Source: an uncultured Bacteroides sp.
Lineage (GTDB): Bacteria > Bacteroidota > Bacteroidia > Bacteroidales > Bacteroidaceae
Assembly: GCA_900555635.1 (NCBI GenBank)
Contig: USLU01000017.1
Span: forward strand, 1 to 64,000
Length of the DNA stretch: 64,000 bases
Direction of reading: 5' to 3'
Each line of letters starts with the position of its first letter. Positions within the stretch are counted from its first letter, which is position 1. Both the position numbers and the translations under genes were made by a program. This document shows positions 1 to 7,996 of this stretch, piece by piece. The notes beneath the pieces are model-generated. The model had not been told where the DNA came from, made no database searches, and saw only the letters and a program-made list of their open reading frames with translations.

Positions 1-2
1 CC

Positions 3-36
3 ACAATCAGGTTTGAAGTAATCTTAATCTGATTGT
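3..36. repeat. Small inverted repeat at window edge
   Basis: ACAATCAG (3-10) and CTGATTGT (29-36) form a perfect 8-bp inverted repeat with an 18-base loop. It lies just before a clear terminator and may be part of the 3' end of a transcript whose gene is outside the window. Confidence 0.35.
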
Positions 37-55
37 ATTAGTAAAAATGTGTTGT

Positions 56-90
56 GAGAGGATTCCTTGTGAAAGGCGTCCTCTTTTTTT
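56..90 (+). terminator. Rho-independent terminator
   Basis: A stem of AGAGGA (57-62) with TCCTCT (79-84) is extended inward by TCCTT/AAGG pairs, with a GTGA tetraloop, and is followed by a run of seven T. It would end a + strand transcript that starts outside the window. Confidence 0.8.
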
Positions 91-160
91 ATATAGTTTG
101 AATGCTTACATAACAAAAGAGTTGGAAGTATCGGGATTGTTTTTAATCTTTGCTTATTGT

Positions 161-197
161 AATTTTCGCAGCCGGGAACATTCTGATCGCGAAAATT
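161..197. repeat. Inverted repeat upstream of ATPase relic
   Basis: AATTTTCGC (161-169) is inverted as GCGAAAATT (189-197) around a 19-base loop, 26 bases before the relic's start codon. It could be an operator or an mRNA hairpin. No T-tract follows, so it does not look like a terminator. Confidence 0.35.
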
Positions 198-222
198 GAC
201 TAAATCATATAAATGAACGAAT

Positions 223-468
223 ATGAAATTTTATAATAGGACAAAAGAGCTGGAAGGACTGCACCAAGTTCGTGAAAATTCATTTGAGAACCATTCTATG
301 CTGACTGTTTTAACGGGAAGAAGACGTATTGGTAAAACGAGTCTCGTAATGAAGAGCTGTTAAGGTACTCCAACCGTATATTTATTTGTAAATCGTGGTA
401 ATGAAGCTGCTCTATGCTTTGATTTTCTGCAGATTATTAAACGTTCGCTAGATGTCTTTTATAAATGA
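223..468 (+). pseudogene. Truncated AAA/archaeal-type ATPase relic
   Basis: From the ATG at 223 the reading frame gives an N-terminal ATPase segment with a clear P-loop (GRRRIGKTSL, about residues 33-42). It then hits an in-frame TAA at 361-363. The same frame continues beyond the stop with GTPTVYLFVNRGNEAALC, which is the next segment expected in this ATPase family (NTPases carrying a C-terminal nuclease-like domain), and ends at TGA 466-468. The family is usually about 370-470 residues, so most of the gene is missing as well as being interrupted. A terminator follows directly. I read this as a dead remnant at the boundary of the eCIS island. Confidence 0.8.
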
Positions 469-474
469 TTCTCA

Positions 475-505
475 GAAAACAGCTCCTGCCGGGCTGTTTT
501 CTTTG
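475..505 (+). terminator. Rho-independent terminator
   Basis: GAAAACAGC (475-483) pairs perfectly with GCTGTTTTC (493-501), followed by a T-rich tail. It lies seven bases after the stop of the ATPase relic. Confidence 0.75.
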
Positions 506-541
506 TTTATGCCCTTATTTTATTGTGCAAGACTGCTATTC

Positions 542-583
542 AAAAAAGGGCGATGAGGAGTAAAATCTTCATCGTCCTTTTTT
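542..583. terminator. Long symmetric hairpin, bidirectional terminator
   Basis: The stem runs from AAAAAAGG at 542 to CCTTTTTT at 583 with an internal CGATGA/TCATCG core and only G-T wobbles. It has A-rich and T-rich flanks on both sides. It insulates the eCIS promoter from upstream transcription. Confidence 0.7.
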
Positions 584-642
584 CCGTTTATGGGTCAAAA
601 TATGTCGTTCATGGTCCATTTTGTGTCGTTCGGAAAATAATA

Positions 643-673
643 TTTGATTTATCCTTCATTCTCCCTATATTTG
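643..673 (+). promoter_or_regulatory. Bacteroides-type promoter of the eCIS operon
   Basis: TTTG at 643-646 is followed by exactly 19 bases and then TATATTTG at 666-673. This matches the Bacteroides primary-sigma consensus (TTTG, gap, TAnnTTTG). The start of transcription would be near 680, giving a 5' leader of about 70 bases before the first operon gene at 751. The octamer TGTCGTTC is repeated upstream (603-610 and 624-631) and could be an activator or repressor site. Confidence 0.8.
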
Positions 674-750
674 AACAAAACTAACAGTGAATAATACCTG
701 CAAAAACAGGTGATGAATAGCAATACATTATATATAATACTGTTGAAAAA

Positions 751-1293
751 ATGATTTCTCTGATACTATCGACATATGCCAAACTTATGGAGCAGTACAT
801 GGCTTCTTTTTTTCATCAACCGGAAGGGTTGGTAGAAGTTGGAGCTATAGCTACGCAGGGAGAAGAAGAGCCTTGCAAGATAATGGTATCATTGTTGAGC
901 GTAGAACGTGAAGCTACTCAGGGAATATCGAATTCTGTAGCCAGTGCCTCCGGTCATTTCGCTACAATTTCGTCTCCTCCGGTTTATGCAAATCTGAATA
1001 TCGTTATTGCGGCGGTATTTAGCGATAAAAGATATAAGGAAGGGCTTTCTTTCCTTTCACAAGCCATCACATTTATGCAAACGACTTCCTCATTTATAGT
1101 GAGTGGCAATAAGTATACGATTGAACTTCTTTCTCCTACCTTGCAGGATCAAAGTAATATTTGGACCCAATTGGGAGGAAAGTATTATCCATCAGTAGTC
1201 TGTAAAATCAGAAGATTGACGTTTGATGCCGATGAAGTGAAACGCGCAGCTATTGAAGTTTCCGGAAGTCAGAATAATATAGGACGTATATGA
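751..1293 (+). CDS. DUF4255 (Pvc16-like) eCIS tail cap/terminator protein
   Basis: The product has 180 residues. The family signs are IMVSLLSVEREATQG near residues 44-58, then SPPVYANLNIVIAAVFSDKRY and a C-terminal stretch on the pattern LSPTLQDQSNIWTQLGGKY followed by PSVVCKIR. This is the DUF4255 / Pvc16 N-terminal family, which caps the distal end of the sheath-tube in eCIS particles such as PVC and Afp. It is the first gene of the operon, about 70 bases after the predicted transcription start. Its stop overlaps the next start as ATGA, so the two genes are translationally coupled. In most eCIS loci the cap gene sits near the end of the cluster, so its first position here is characteristic of this layout. 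The family call is firm; the cap function is taken from relatives. Confidence 0.9.
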   Translation: MISLILSTYAKLMEQYMASFFHQPEGLVEVGAIATQGEEEPCKIMVSLLSVEREATQGISNSVASASGHFATISSPPVYANLNIVIAAVFSDKRYKEGLSFLSQAITFMQTTSSFIVSGNKYTIELLSPTLQDQSNIWTQLGGKYYPSVVCKIRRLTFDADEVKRAAIEVSGSQNNIGRI

Positions 1294-2057
1294 CACAGTT
1301 TAAAGAAGTTTGGCGTTTGAAAATCAAACATGATTTTTTCAGGGACGGTAATTGTCGTGGATTAAAGTACAGTCTGTCTCAGAAGTCAGATTTGTTATTA
1401 CGAAAACGTGGAAGTAGATTGATACAAACAGGGGTTTCGGAATGGGTACTCATAGCTTTCGATGAGGATATATTTGACGATTCGGATCAATTGGAACTGG
1501 ATTTTATGTGTGAAGATCAAAATTTGGTTTATAGTACAGAATGGGACTGGCAGGCAGGTGGTACTTGCCGGCAGATAGAGGTTGGAATAAATAGTAATAT
1601 GCATATTGATATGAAAACACTTCCGGGAGAAAGAGTGAGTTGCAGGCCAAATGTTTATTTCCGGATGGTCGTTTCATTGCATGGGGCCAATTACCAAAGA
1701 ACCTCTGTTATCGAATTGGACTTTTCAGCTAAAAGTCTTTATTGGGAATATTGGCTGATTCCGCGTGATGGAAATACAGACCGGAATCTGGAGCTTGAAA
1801 TAAAAGATAGTAATAAAGAGATAGAGTGCTATCGGTGCGAAGATTCCAGTAATCCTATGAATGTACCGTTAGTAAAATTCAGGACATCTGTTCGGATTAA
1901 GGCGCAAGAAGATGGCTCAGAGAGGGTTTCATTGTATGAAATATTATCTTCCGGAATTAGAAGACCGCTTTCACGTTCTTTGCCTTTGCCGGTTTTAGGT
2001 AAGTTTCCCTTAAACAAGGAAGATAAAGATTCGGTATTGGCTTTAGCATACATTTAA
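1290..2057 (+). CDS. Unknown eCIS-operon protein, 255 aa
   Basis: The start codon overlaps the previous stop (ATGA), so the product is co-translated with the tail cap. I do not recognise a domain. It has no signal peptide or membrane segment and looks soluble, with alternating beta-prone stretches (for example FYFRMVVSLHG-like and SVIELDFSAKSLYWEYWLIP). It ends with a basic/proline stretch (RRPLSRSLPLPVLGKFPLNK). It lies between the cap and the sheath, so a role in capping, sheath folding or assembly is plausible, but this is inference from position alone. Composition is like its neighbours. Confidence 0.75.
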   Translation: MTQFKEVWRLKIKHDFFRDGNCRGLKYSLSQKSDLLLRKRGSRLIQTGVSEWVLIAFDEDIFDDSDQLELDFMCEDQNLVYSTEWDWQAGGTCRQIEVGINSNMHIDMKTLPGERVSCRPNVYFRMVVSLHGANYQRTSVIELDFSAKSLYWEYWLIPRDGNTDRNLELEIKDSNKEIECYRCEDSSNPMNVPLVKFRTSVRIKAQEDGSERVSLYEILSSGIRRPLSRSLPLPVLGKFPLNKEDKDSVLALAYI

Positions 2058-2104
2058 AACGATAAATATAGTTTTCCTAATTAATAATTTAATCTTATTT
2101 GCTT

Positions 2105-3598
2105 ATGGGAACAATGAAAACACCCGGCGTTTATATCGTAGAGAAAAACGCATTCCCGAATTCGGCAGTAGAAGTTGCTACCGCAGTACCCGCTTTTATT
2201 GGCTATACAGAGACGGCAGTGAATGGTAATGTCTCTTTACTCAACAAGCCTTTCCGGATTACGTCTATGGCGGAATATCATGCTTATTTTGGAGGAGCTC
2301 CGATCCCGATGTTTGCTTTGCCGGATGCAGCGGAAGGCGAAGAACCTACTTTGATCTGCGGAGAAAAAAAGGTAATGGTTAAGCAGACCAGTGTGCCCTT
2401 TATGCTTTACTACCAGATGTTGATGTTTTTTGCAAATGGCGGCGGTCCGTGTTATATTGTTTCCGTAGGAGACTATAAAGCTGAAGAACTGAGTGCGGAT
2501 GCTTTTAAAGCAGGTGTTGAAACGCTTTTGAAAGAGCAGGAACCTACGATGGTGCTGTGTCCGGAAGCAGTTGGACTTAAAGATAAAGAATTGTGTTACA
2601 GCGTTCAGACTGCTATGTTGAGCCACTGTGGTTACAAGATGCGCAATCGTGTGAGTATTCTTGATGTATTTGATGGTTATAAAGACAGACGTGACCCTTC
2701 TGGTGACGTAGTGAATGAATTCCGTGAAAAGATAGGCAGTTCTTTCCTTGATTTTGGTGCTGCTTATTATCCTTGGGTCAACACTTCCATTGTGCAAGAC
2801 CGTGACCTTTCTTTCCTTAATTTCGATGCTGAATTACTGAAAGCTTTGCTGAATGAAGAGTTGAAAAAACAGCCTGAAGAAAAACAACCGCTTATTCAGG
2901 AACAAATTGACTTGATAGGTACAGAATTGGATGCTGTTGGTCAGGATACATTGAATAAGACTCTTCTTCAGATTTCCCCGGTTTACAATGCTGCACTGAA
3001 AGAAATAAAACGTATGTTGAACCTTTTACCGCCTTCGGCTGCTATGGCCGGTATTTATACAATGGTGGATAACACTCGTGGTGTGTGGAAAGCTCCTGCC
3101 AATGTTTCAGTAAATTCAGTAATTTCTCCGGCAGTAAATATCACTCATGATGAACAGGAGGATTTGAATGTGCCTTTGAGTGGTAAGGCTATCAACGCCA
3201 TCCGTACTTTTGTGGGTGAAGGTATCAAAGTTTGGGGAGCTCGTACTTTGGACGGCAACTCTCTTGATTGGCGATATATCAATGTACGTCGCACCATGAT
3301 TATGCTTGAAGAGTCTGTAAAGAATGCTGCCCGTGCATACGTATTTGATCCGAATGTTGCAGGTACCTGGATTAACATCAAGAGTATGATCCAGAACTTC
3401 TTGAATGGAATTTGGAAACGTGGTGGCCTTGCCGGTGCTACACCTGATGACGCTTTTAGTGTTCACGTAGGACTGGGTGATACGATGACTCCCGAAGACA
3501 TCCTGGAAGGAATACTACGGGTAACTGTATTGGTTGCCATAGTACGTCCGGCTGAATTCATTGAGATTACTTTCCAGCAGCAGATGCAAAAGAGCTAA
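2105..3598 (+). CDS. Contractile tail sheath protein
   Basis: The product has 497 residues from the ATG at 2105; an upstream TTG at 2099 is less likely. The N-terminus MKTPGVYIVEKNAFPNS, followed by TAVPAFIGYT, is the hallmark of phage/eCIS sheath proteins. The C-terminal third carries the conserved sheath domain (VWKAPAN, then NAIRTFVGEGIKVWGARTL, INVRRTMIMLEESVKNAAR, and a terminal RPAEFIEITFQQ). Sheath subunits polymerise around the tube and contract to drive it through a target membrane. There is only one sheath gene here, whereas PVC-type clusters carry several. The tube genes follow directly. Confidence 0.95.
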   Translation: MGTMKTPGVYIVEKNAFPNSAVEVATAVPAFIGYTETAVNGNVSLLNKPFRITSMAEYHAYFGGAPIPMFALPDAAEGEEPTLICGEKKVMVKQTSVPFMLYYQMLMFFANGGGPCYIVSVGDYKAEELSADAFKAGVETLLKEQEPTMVLCPEAVGLKDKELCYSVQTAMLSHCGYKMRNRVSILDVFDGYKDRRDPSGDVVNEFREKIGSSFLDFGAAYYPWVNTSIVQDRDLSFLNFDAELLKALLNEELKKQPEEKQPLIQEQIDLIGTELDAVGQDTLNKTLLQISPVYNAALKEIKRMLNLLPPSAAMAGIYTMVDNTRGVWKAPANVSVNSVISPAVNITHDEQEDLNVPLSGKAINAIRTFVGEGIKVWGARTLDGNSLDWRYINVRRTMIMLEESVKNAARAYVFDPNVAGTWINIKSMIQNFLNGIWKRGGLAGATPDDAFSVHVGLGDTMTPEDILEGILRVTVLVAIVRPAEFIEITFQQQMQKS

Positions 3599-3627
3599 GG
3601 GAATTAATAATTAAAAATTAAAATATT

Positions 3628-4080
3628 ATGGCAGGAGAAAAACAAGATAACGTATGGCCAATGCCGGCGTTTTATTTCAAGGTAGAGATTGGCAGTTTAG
3701 GTGAAATTGCTTTCAAGGAAGTTTCAGGTTTGGATGCTGAGGCGCAGATTATAGAATATCGTCATGGAAACAGTCCGCAGTTCTCAACGATCAAGATGCC
3801 GGGCATCAAGAAGTATAGCAATATACAGTTGAAGAAGGGTGTTTTTGCAAAAGATAATAAATTGTTTGACTGGTTCAATACTATCAAATTGAATACAATC
3901 CAGCGCGAAGCGGTTACTATCAGTCTGCTTGATGAAGAAGGAAATCCAACTATGGTATGGAAATTGACTAATGCATGGCCTACGAAGGTGACCGGTGTCA
4001 GCCTGAAATCGGATGGAAACGAAGTCGCCATTGAGCAGTTGGATATGGCTCATGAAGGATTGGTTATTGAGAATGCTTAA
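3628..4080 (+). CDS. Inner tube protein (gp19/Hcp-like)
   Basis: The product has 150 residues. The pattern WPMPAFYFKVEIG, FKEVSGLDAEAQIIEYRHGN, then MPGIKKYSNIQLKKGVF, typifies the T4 gp19-like tube family of eCIS (Pvc1). The protein is a beta-barrel that stacks as hexamers inside the sheath. The end, with NAWPTKVTGVSLKSDGNE and EQLDMAHEGLVIE, matches the family. It sits 29 bases after the sheath gene. Confidence 0.93.
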   Translation: MAGEKQDNVWPMPAFYFKVEIGSLGEIAFKEVSGLDAEAQIIEYRHGNSPQFSTIKMPGIKKYSNIQLKKGVFAKDNKLFDWFNTIKLNTIQREAVTISLLDEEGNPTMVWKLTNAWPTKVTGVSLKSDGNEVAIEQLDMAHEGLVIENA

Positions 4081-4110
4081 TTTATTTGTGGCAAATAGTG
4101 TATTTATATT

Positions 4111-4569
4111 ATGGAGTTTGATTATATCATACCACCGCCCGTATCTTTTTATTTCCAAGTAGAATTCGTAGGTCCTCTGGAAATCGATGATATGGCTTTT
4201 TCAGAAGTTTCCGGTTTGACGATGGAGCTTGAAACACAGGAAATAGATATGGGAGGAGGGAATAAAAGAACTGTTCCCGTACGTCAGAAACATGGTAACT
4301 TGGTCTGTAGGCGTCCACTGCATGAAGTGATTATGAGTGATTTGTCCTTATGGGTCGATAATACCATGAGAGGCGGGGTGGACACTGAGATTATTCCGTG
4401 TGATTTGATCGTAAAACTGCTTGATGCTGACGGATACCCTCAATGTGCTTGGTATATAAAGAGCGCTTATCCGGTGAAATGGGAAATTGCGGGGTTCGAC
4501 TCCAAGAAGAATGATGTGGCTCTGGAAACCATAGAATTTGCGTATGATACGAATAGACGAGTAATGTAG
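4111..4569 (+). CDS. Second tube-like protein, probable tube initiator
   Basis: The product has 152 residues and is clearly paralogous to the preceding tube protein: it shares VSFYFQVEFVG, FSEVSGLTMELETQEIDMGG, LKLLDADGYPQCAWYIKSAYPVKWEIAGFDSKKNDVALETIEFAYD-type features over its length. eCIS clusters commonly encode a second gp19-family protein (Pvc5-like) that forms the first ring joining the tube to the baseplate. The order tube, tube-like, LysM adaptor and spike fits that role. The family is certain; the initiator role is inferred from the paralogue and order. Confidence 0.9.
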   Translation: MEFDYIIPPPVSFYFQVEFVGPLEIDDMAFSEVSGLTMELETQEIDMGGGNKRTVPVRQKHGNLVCRRPLHEVIMSDLSLWVDNTMRGGVDTEIIPCDLIVKLLDADGYPQCAWYIKSAYPVKWEIAGFDSKKNDVALETIEFAYDTNRRVM

Positions 4570-4571
4570 GG

Positions 4572-4742
4572 ATGCCGATTGTCATAAAAGAAGTAATGGT
4601 AAAGACCACTGTGGAACGTAAAGCGCTACAGTGGTCACAACCTTCTGAGGATGCTCTGAAGGCGCTGAAAAAAGAGATACTTGCTGAGTTGGGAGAAAAT
4701 ACCCGGGTACAGCCTATAAGGAAAAACAAGAAAGACAGATAA
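4572..4742 (+). CDS. DUF5908-type miniprotein
   Basis: This short gene encodes 56 residues, beginning two bases after the stop of the tube-like gene. The start MPIVIKEVMVKTTVE, followed by a helical segment and a basic tail (RKNKKDR), fits the DUF5908 family found at this place in eCIS loci (Pvc6-like). In relatives it sits between the tube genes and the LysM adaptor. Its function is not known; a small baseplate linker or an assembly chaperone are possible. The family call is from memory of the N-terminal pattern. Confidence 0.8.
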   Translation: MPIVIKEVMVKTTVERKALQWSQPSEDALKALKKEILAELGENTRVQPIRKNKKDR

Positions 4743-4757
4743 AATGTACTGTAGCTT

Positions 4758-5444
4758 ATGGCAGGACTGAAAAAGCTGGAAATAATAGCCTATGAAGACA
4801 AAGGTTTCTCGTCAAAGACAGGAAATACTTTTACCGTGATGGTAAATCCCGGTAACTATGACGAGAACAAACAAATCGAGTATGATGAGAAAAAGGCTAT
4901 GGATGGAGGCAATATGCCTGCTTATAAGGGGTATAAGGATGAAGATCTTAAGTTTGAATTTACACTTGATACCACCGGAGTGTTGGTAGACTGGATGAAT
5001 ACTCCAAGTGATGATGAACTGAGACCTCTATCGGAGACAATTAAAAAACTTGAAACAACAGTTTATACTTATGTAGGAGATGCGCACGAGCCTCCTTATC
5101 TGAGTGTGGCGTGGGGAACGCTGAATTACAAAGGGCGACTGAAAAGTATGAGTGTGAATTATCTGCTTTTCAATACAGAGGGTGAACCTTTGCGGGCCAA
5201 GATTACCCTGAATGTGCTGAAATATATTGATGAAGCCACTCAGAACAGGTTAAAGAATAAAAGTTCCCCTGATCTTTCTCATTTGGTGACTGTAAAGGAC
5301 GGTGATACTTTACCGGCTCTTTGTCAGCGGATATACAAAAGTGCAGCTTACTGTGCGGAAGTAGCGCGTGTAAACGGATTAACCGGATTTCGTCATTTGG
5401 CTCCGGGTACACAATTACTTTTCCCACCATTATCTAACAATTAA
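4758..5444 (+). CDS. CIS tube-domain/LysM baseplate adaptor (Pvc7-like)
   Basis: The product has 228 residues. Residues 1-165 form the CIS tube N-terminal domain (FTVMVNPGNYDENKQIEYDE; FEFTLDTTGVL; LSVAWGTLNYKGRLKSMSVNY). Residues about 175-225 form a LysM domain (VKDGDTLPALCQRIYKS ... LAPGTQLLFPPL). In eCIS this protein bridges the tube initiator to the spike, as gp53/gp48-type hub proteins do in phage T4. LysM here is structural and does not imply free peptidoglycan binding. It sits between the DUF5908 gene and the spike, the canonical position. Confidence 0.9.
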   Translation: MAGLKKLEIIAYEDKGFSSKTGNTFTVMVNPGNYDENKQIEYDEKKAMDGGNMPAYKGYKDEDLKFEFTLDTTGVLVDWMNTPSDDELRPLSETIKKLETTVYTYVGDAHEPPYLSVAWGTLNYKGRLKSMSVNYLLFNTEGEPLRAKITLNVLKYIDEATQNRLKNKSSPDLSHLVTVKDGDTLPALCQRIYKSAAYCAEVARVNGLTGFRHLAPGTQLLFPPLSNN

Positions 5445-5461
5445 ATTAATAAAAGAATAAG

Positions 5462-7255
5462 ATGGCAGATTCTCCAAATTCAAATATGGGTCGATTGGTT
5501 ACTTTCACTATTTATAGTAATGGAAGTAAAGTGAGTGATACCTATCAGTTTCGCTCAATTGAGGTGCATCGGGAAATAAATCGCATAGGGAGTGCTTTGT
5601 TGAAGGTAATTGCAGGAGATATGCCACATGCTAATATACCGGAAAGTGAGTCGGATGATTTTAAACCCGGTCAGCAGATTAAGATAGAGTTAGGATATGA
5701 AGGAATCAACCAACAAGTTTTTGAGGGTATCGTTGTATCGCAAAAGATTTCAATTCCCGGTACTGATAATCTTTCTCCAGTATTGGTAGTAGAGTGCAGG
5801 GATGAAGCTATAAAGGCTACTGTTGCCCGGAAAAACAAGGTGTTTGAAGATAAAAAGGATAGTGAGGCTGTGTCTGCTGCTTTGGGCGATTGCGGTTTGT
5901 CCGTCAGCATGGATAGTACGAGCATAGTGCATACTAAATTGGTGCAATATTATTGTACGGATTGGGACTTCGCTTTATCCCGCGCTGATGTGTATGGGAT
6001 GTTGGTAACGACGGACGGAGCCAAAGTAACGATTCAGAAACCGAAAGCATCAGCAGGTCCTGTCCTGACTGTGAAATATGGAACAGACTTACTCTCGTTT
6101 GACGGTGAAGTATATGCGGAAGATCAGTTTACTACAGTCGAAAGTATAGGGTGGGACCCTGTGGATCAAAAGGCTGTTTCTGCTAGCTCTTCTCCGGCAT
6201 CTCTTAATAGTCAGGGAAATTTAACTCCCGGAAACCTTTCATCTGCTGCGGGTACTGACACCGTAACCTTGCAAACCGATTCCTTATCGGATGCAGGAAT
6301 ATTGAAAGAATGGGCCGATTCTACCTTATTGAAGACAGGGTTGTCACGTTTCAGAGGTTCATTCTCTTTCTGTGGAAATGCAGCGGCAGTACCAGGGTGT
6401 ATTATAGAACTGAAAGGTTTGGGAGCTCGTTTTAATGGAAATGCATTTGCAGGTGCGGTAACCCACCGGGTAGCGGACGGTTCATGGATTACAGAAGTGG
6501 AGATGGGGATTTCTCCGATGAATATTACCCAGCAGCCTGATGTGGTGGCTCCTCCGGCTTCCGGCTTATATCCGGGAATCGAGGGACTTCATGTCGGTAT
6601 TGTAGAAGCATTGGCGGGAGATCCTGATTCGGGTAGCCGTATTAAAGTACAGATTCCATTGTTGAATACAAAGCCGGATACGGTTTGGGCACGTCTTTCA
6701 CAGTTTGCTGCTTCGAAAGAGGTGGGAAGTTTTTTCATTCCTTCGGTAGGAGATGAAGTGATTCTTGGCTTCTTGAATAATGACCCCAATAATGCCATTA
6801 TTTTAGGATGCCTGTATAGTGCGAAACATGTTCCTCCTTATGAGATAACAGATGATAATTATAAGCGTGCCTTTATTTCGCCGGAAAAGTTGAAAATAGA
6901 GTTGGACGATGAAAAGAAGATTATCACGGTTATTACTCCCGCCAAAAATTCGATTGTGATTGATGATGACGGTAAGACTATTACGTTGAAAGATCAGAAT
7001 AAGAATGAGATTGTGATGGGCGAAAAAGGGATTCAGATTACTTCTGATAAAGATATAACACTGAAAGCCAAGGGAAATATTTCCTTGGATGCCAAAGGTA
7101 AAGTGGGAATAAAAGCCACCCAGGATACTACAGTTGAAGGAATGAACGTAACAGCGAAAGCACAAACCTCTTTGAAACTAACAGGCAGTGCTTCAGCAGA
7201 ACTTTCAGCTTCCGGACAAACTACGGTGAAGGGAGCAATGGTTATGATAAACTAA
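5462..7255 (+). CDS. VgrG/gp27-gp5-like central spike protein (Pvc8-like)
   Basis: The product has 597 residues. Residues 1-350 resemble the phage GPD/gp27 hub, including the GYEGINQQVFEGIVVSQKI pattern. Residues about 377-460 form a gp5-type OB-fold (VGIVEALAGDPDSGSRIKVQIP; FIPSVGDEVILGF; AIILGCLYS). From about 490 to the end there are short beta-strand repeats (ITLK, IQITSDKDITLKAKGNISLDAKGKV-type) that build the triple-stranded beta-helix needle. No C-terminal effector domain is present: the protein ends with the helix (TTVKGAMVMIN). The PAAR tip gene follows after 23 bases. Confidence 0.95.
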   Translation: MADSPNSNMGRLVTFTIYSNGSKVSDTYQFRSIEVHREINRIGSALLKVIAGDMPHANIPESESDDFKPGQQIKIELGYEGINQQVFEGIVVSQKISIPGTDNLSPVLVVECRDEAIKATVARKNKVFEDKKDSEAVSAALGDCGLSVSMDSTSIVHTKLVQYYCTDWDFALSRADVYGMLVTTDGAKVTIQKPKASAGPVLTVKYGTDLLSFDGEVYAEDQFTTVESIGWDPVDQKAVSASSSPASLNSQGNLTPGNLSSAAGTDTVTLQTDSLSDAGILKEWADSTLLKTGLSRFRGSFSFCGNAAAVPGCIIELKGLGARFNGNAFAGAVTHRVADGSWITEVEMGISPMNITQQPDVVAPPASGLYPGIEGLHVGIVEALAGDPDSGSRIKVQIPLLNTKPDTVWARLSQFAASKEVGSFFIPSVGDEVILGFLNNDPNNAIILGCLYSAKHVPPYEITDDNYKRAFISPEKLKIELDDEKKIITVITPAKNSIVIDDDGKTITLKDQNKNEIVMGEKGIQITSDKDITLKAKGNISLDAKGKVGIKATQDTTVEGMNVTAKAQTSLKLTGSASAELSASGQTTVKGAMVMIN

Positions 7256-7278
7256 TATATAATATAATAAATAAGCGT

Positions 7279-7581
7279 ATGCCTCCAGCAGCAAGATTAA
7301 CAGATATGCATAGTTGCCCCATGCAGACACCTGCGTGGCCATCTCCGATTCCTCATGTAGGAGGTCCTATAATAGGACCGGGTGCACCAACCGTATTGAT
7401 CGGCAAGATGCCGGCCGCAGTGATGGGCGATAGTTGTGTTTGTGTAGGTCCTCCGGACACTATCATCAAAGGATCTGCTACAGTTATGATTTGTGGTAAA
7501 CCGGCTGCCCGGATGGGCGATACCACTGCTCATGGTGGTTCCATTGTAGCCGGTTGCCCGACTGTTAAAATTGGAGGATAG
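7279..7581 (+). CDS. PAAR-domain spike tip protein
   Basis: The product has 100 residues and is essentially a single PAAR domain: MPPAARLTDMHSCPM, then GGPIIGPGAPTVLIGKMPAAVMGD, PDTIIKGSATVMICGKPAARMGDTTAHGG and a closing CPTVKIGG. The conserved His and Cys residues that hold the metal at the tip are present (H in DMHSCP and TAHGG, C in CP motifs). It caps the VgrG-like needle. There is no toxin extension, so it does not itself deliver a cargo domain. Confidence 0.95.
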   Translation: MPPAARLTDMHSCPMQTPAWPSPIPHVGGPIIGPGAPTVLIGKMPAAVMGDSCVCVGPPDTIIKGSATVMICGKPAARMGDTTAHGGSIVAGCPTVKIGG

Positions 7582-7585
7582 TGGA

Positions 7586-7996
7586 ATGAGTGAGGAAAAA
7601 GATGATTCTTTTTTAGGTTGTGGTTGGGCATTCCCGGTAGATTTCGGAGGAGGGGTAAATCCGACTTCGATGGTAGCTAAGGAAGAAGATATAAGGCAGA
7701 GTCTGCAAATAATTCTCTCTACCCGTATCGGGGAGCGGATTATGCGTCCGGATTTTGGTATCGATTTACATAGCATGGTGTATCATAATATGGACTTGAC
7801 AGCACGCACGCAACTTCGTGCCGCTATTGAAAAAGCGATACTTTATTGGGAGCCGCGTATTATGCTGACTAGTGTAACATTTGATATGAGTGAAGATAGA
7901 AACGGAATATTATATATTTTATTGGAATATACCATACGTCAGACAAATGCACGTGCCAATATGGTATATCCATTCTATTATGAGGAACATTTCTGA
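7586..7996 (+). CDS. gp25/GPW-family baseplate wedge protein (Pvc9-like)
   Basis: The product has 136 residues from the ATG at 7586. A TTG at 7571 would overlap the PAAR gene and is less likely. The pattern EDIRQSLQIILSTRIGERIMRPDFG near residues 35-60, followed by a beta-rich end, is the gp25 family, including the conserved GER.MRP.FG core. gp25 nucleates sheath assembly on the baseplate. It overlaps the next gene by 17 bases. Confidence 0.93.
   Translation: MSEEKDDSFLGCGWAFPVDFGGGVNPTSMVAKEEDIRQSLQIILSTRIGERIMRPDFGIDLHSMVYHNMDLTARTQLRAAIEKAILYWEPRIMLTSVTFDMSEDRNGILYILLEYTIRQTNARANMVYPFYYEEHF

Noticed and set aside
436..455. AAACGTTCGCTAGA in the ATPase relic, resembling part of the capsule inverted repeat
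   Set aside because: The match is short, imperfect and unpaired; it fits the coding sequence of the relic.
213..613. ATGAACGAATAT (213) and an inverted near match in ATATGTCGTTCAT (600-612), possible invertase sites upstream of the eCIS operon
   Set aside because: Only 12 bases match and one gap is needed. The segment would not include the promoter at 643-673, so its inversion would not switch the operon.
7890..7979. Upstream extension of the large baseplate gene
   Set aside because: It lies wholly inside the gp25 gene in another frame; the ATG at 7980 gives the usual small overlap.
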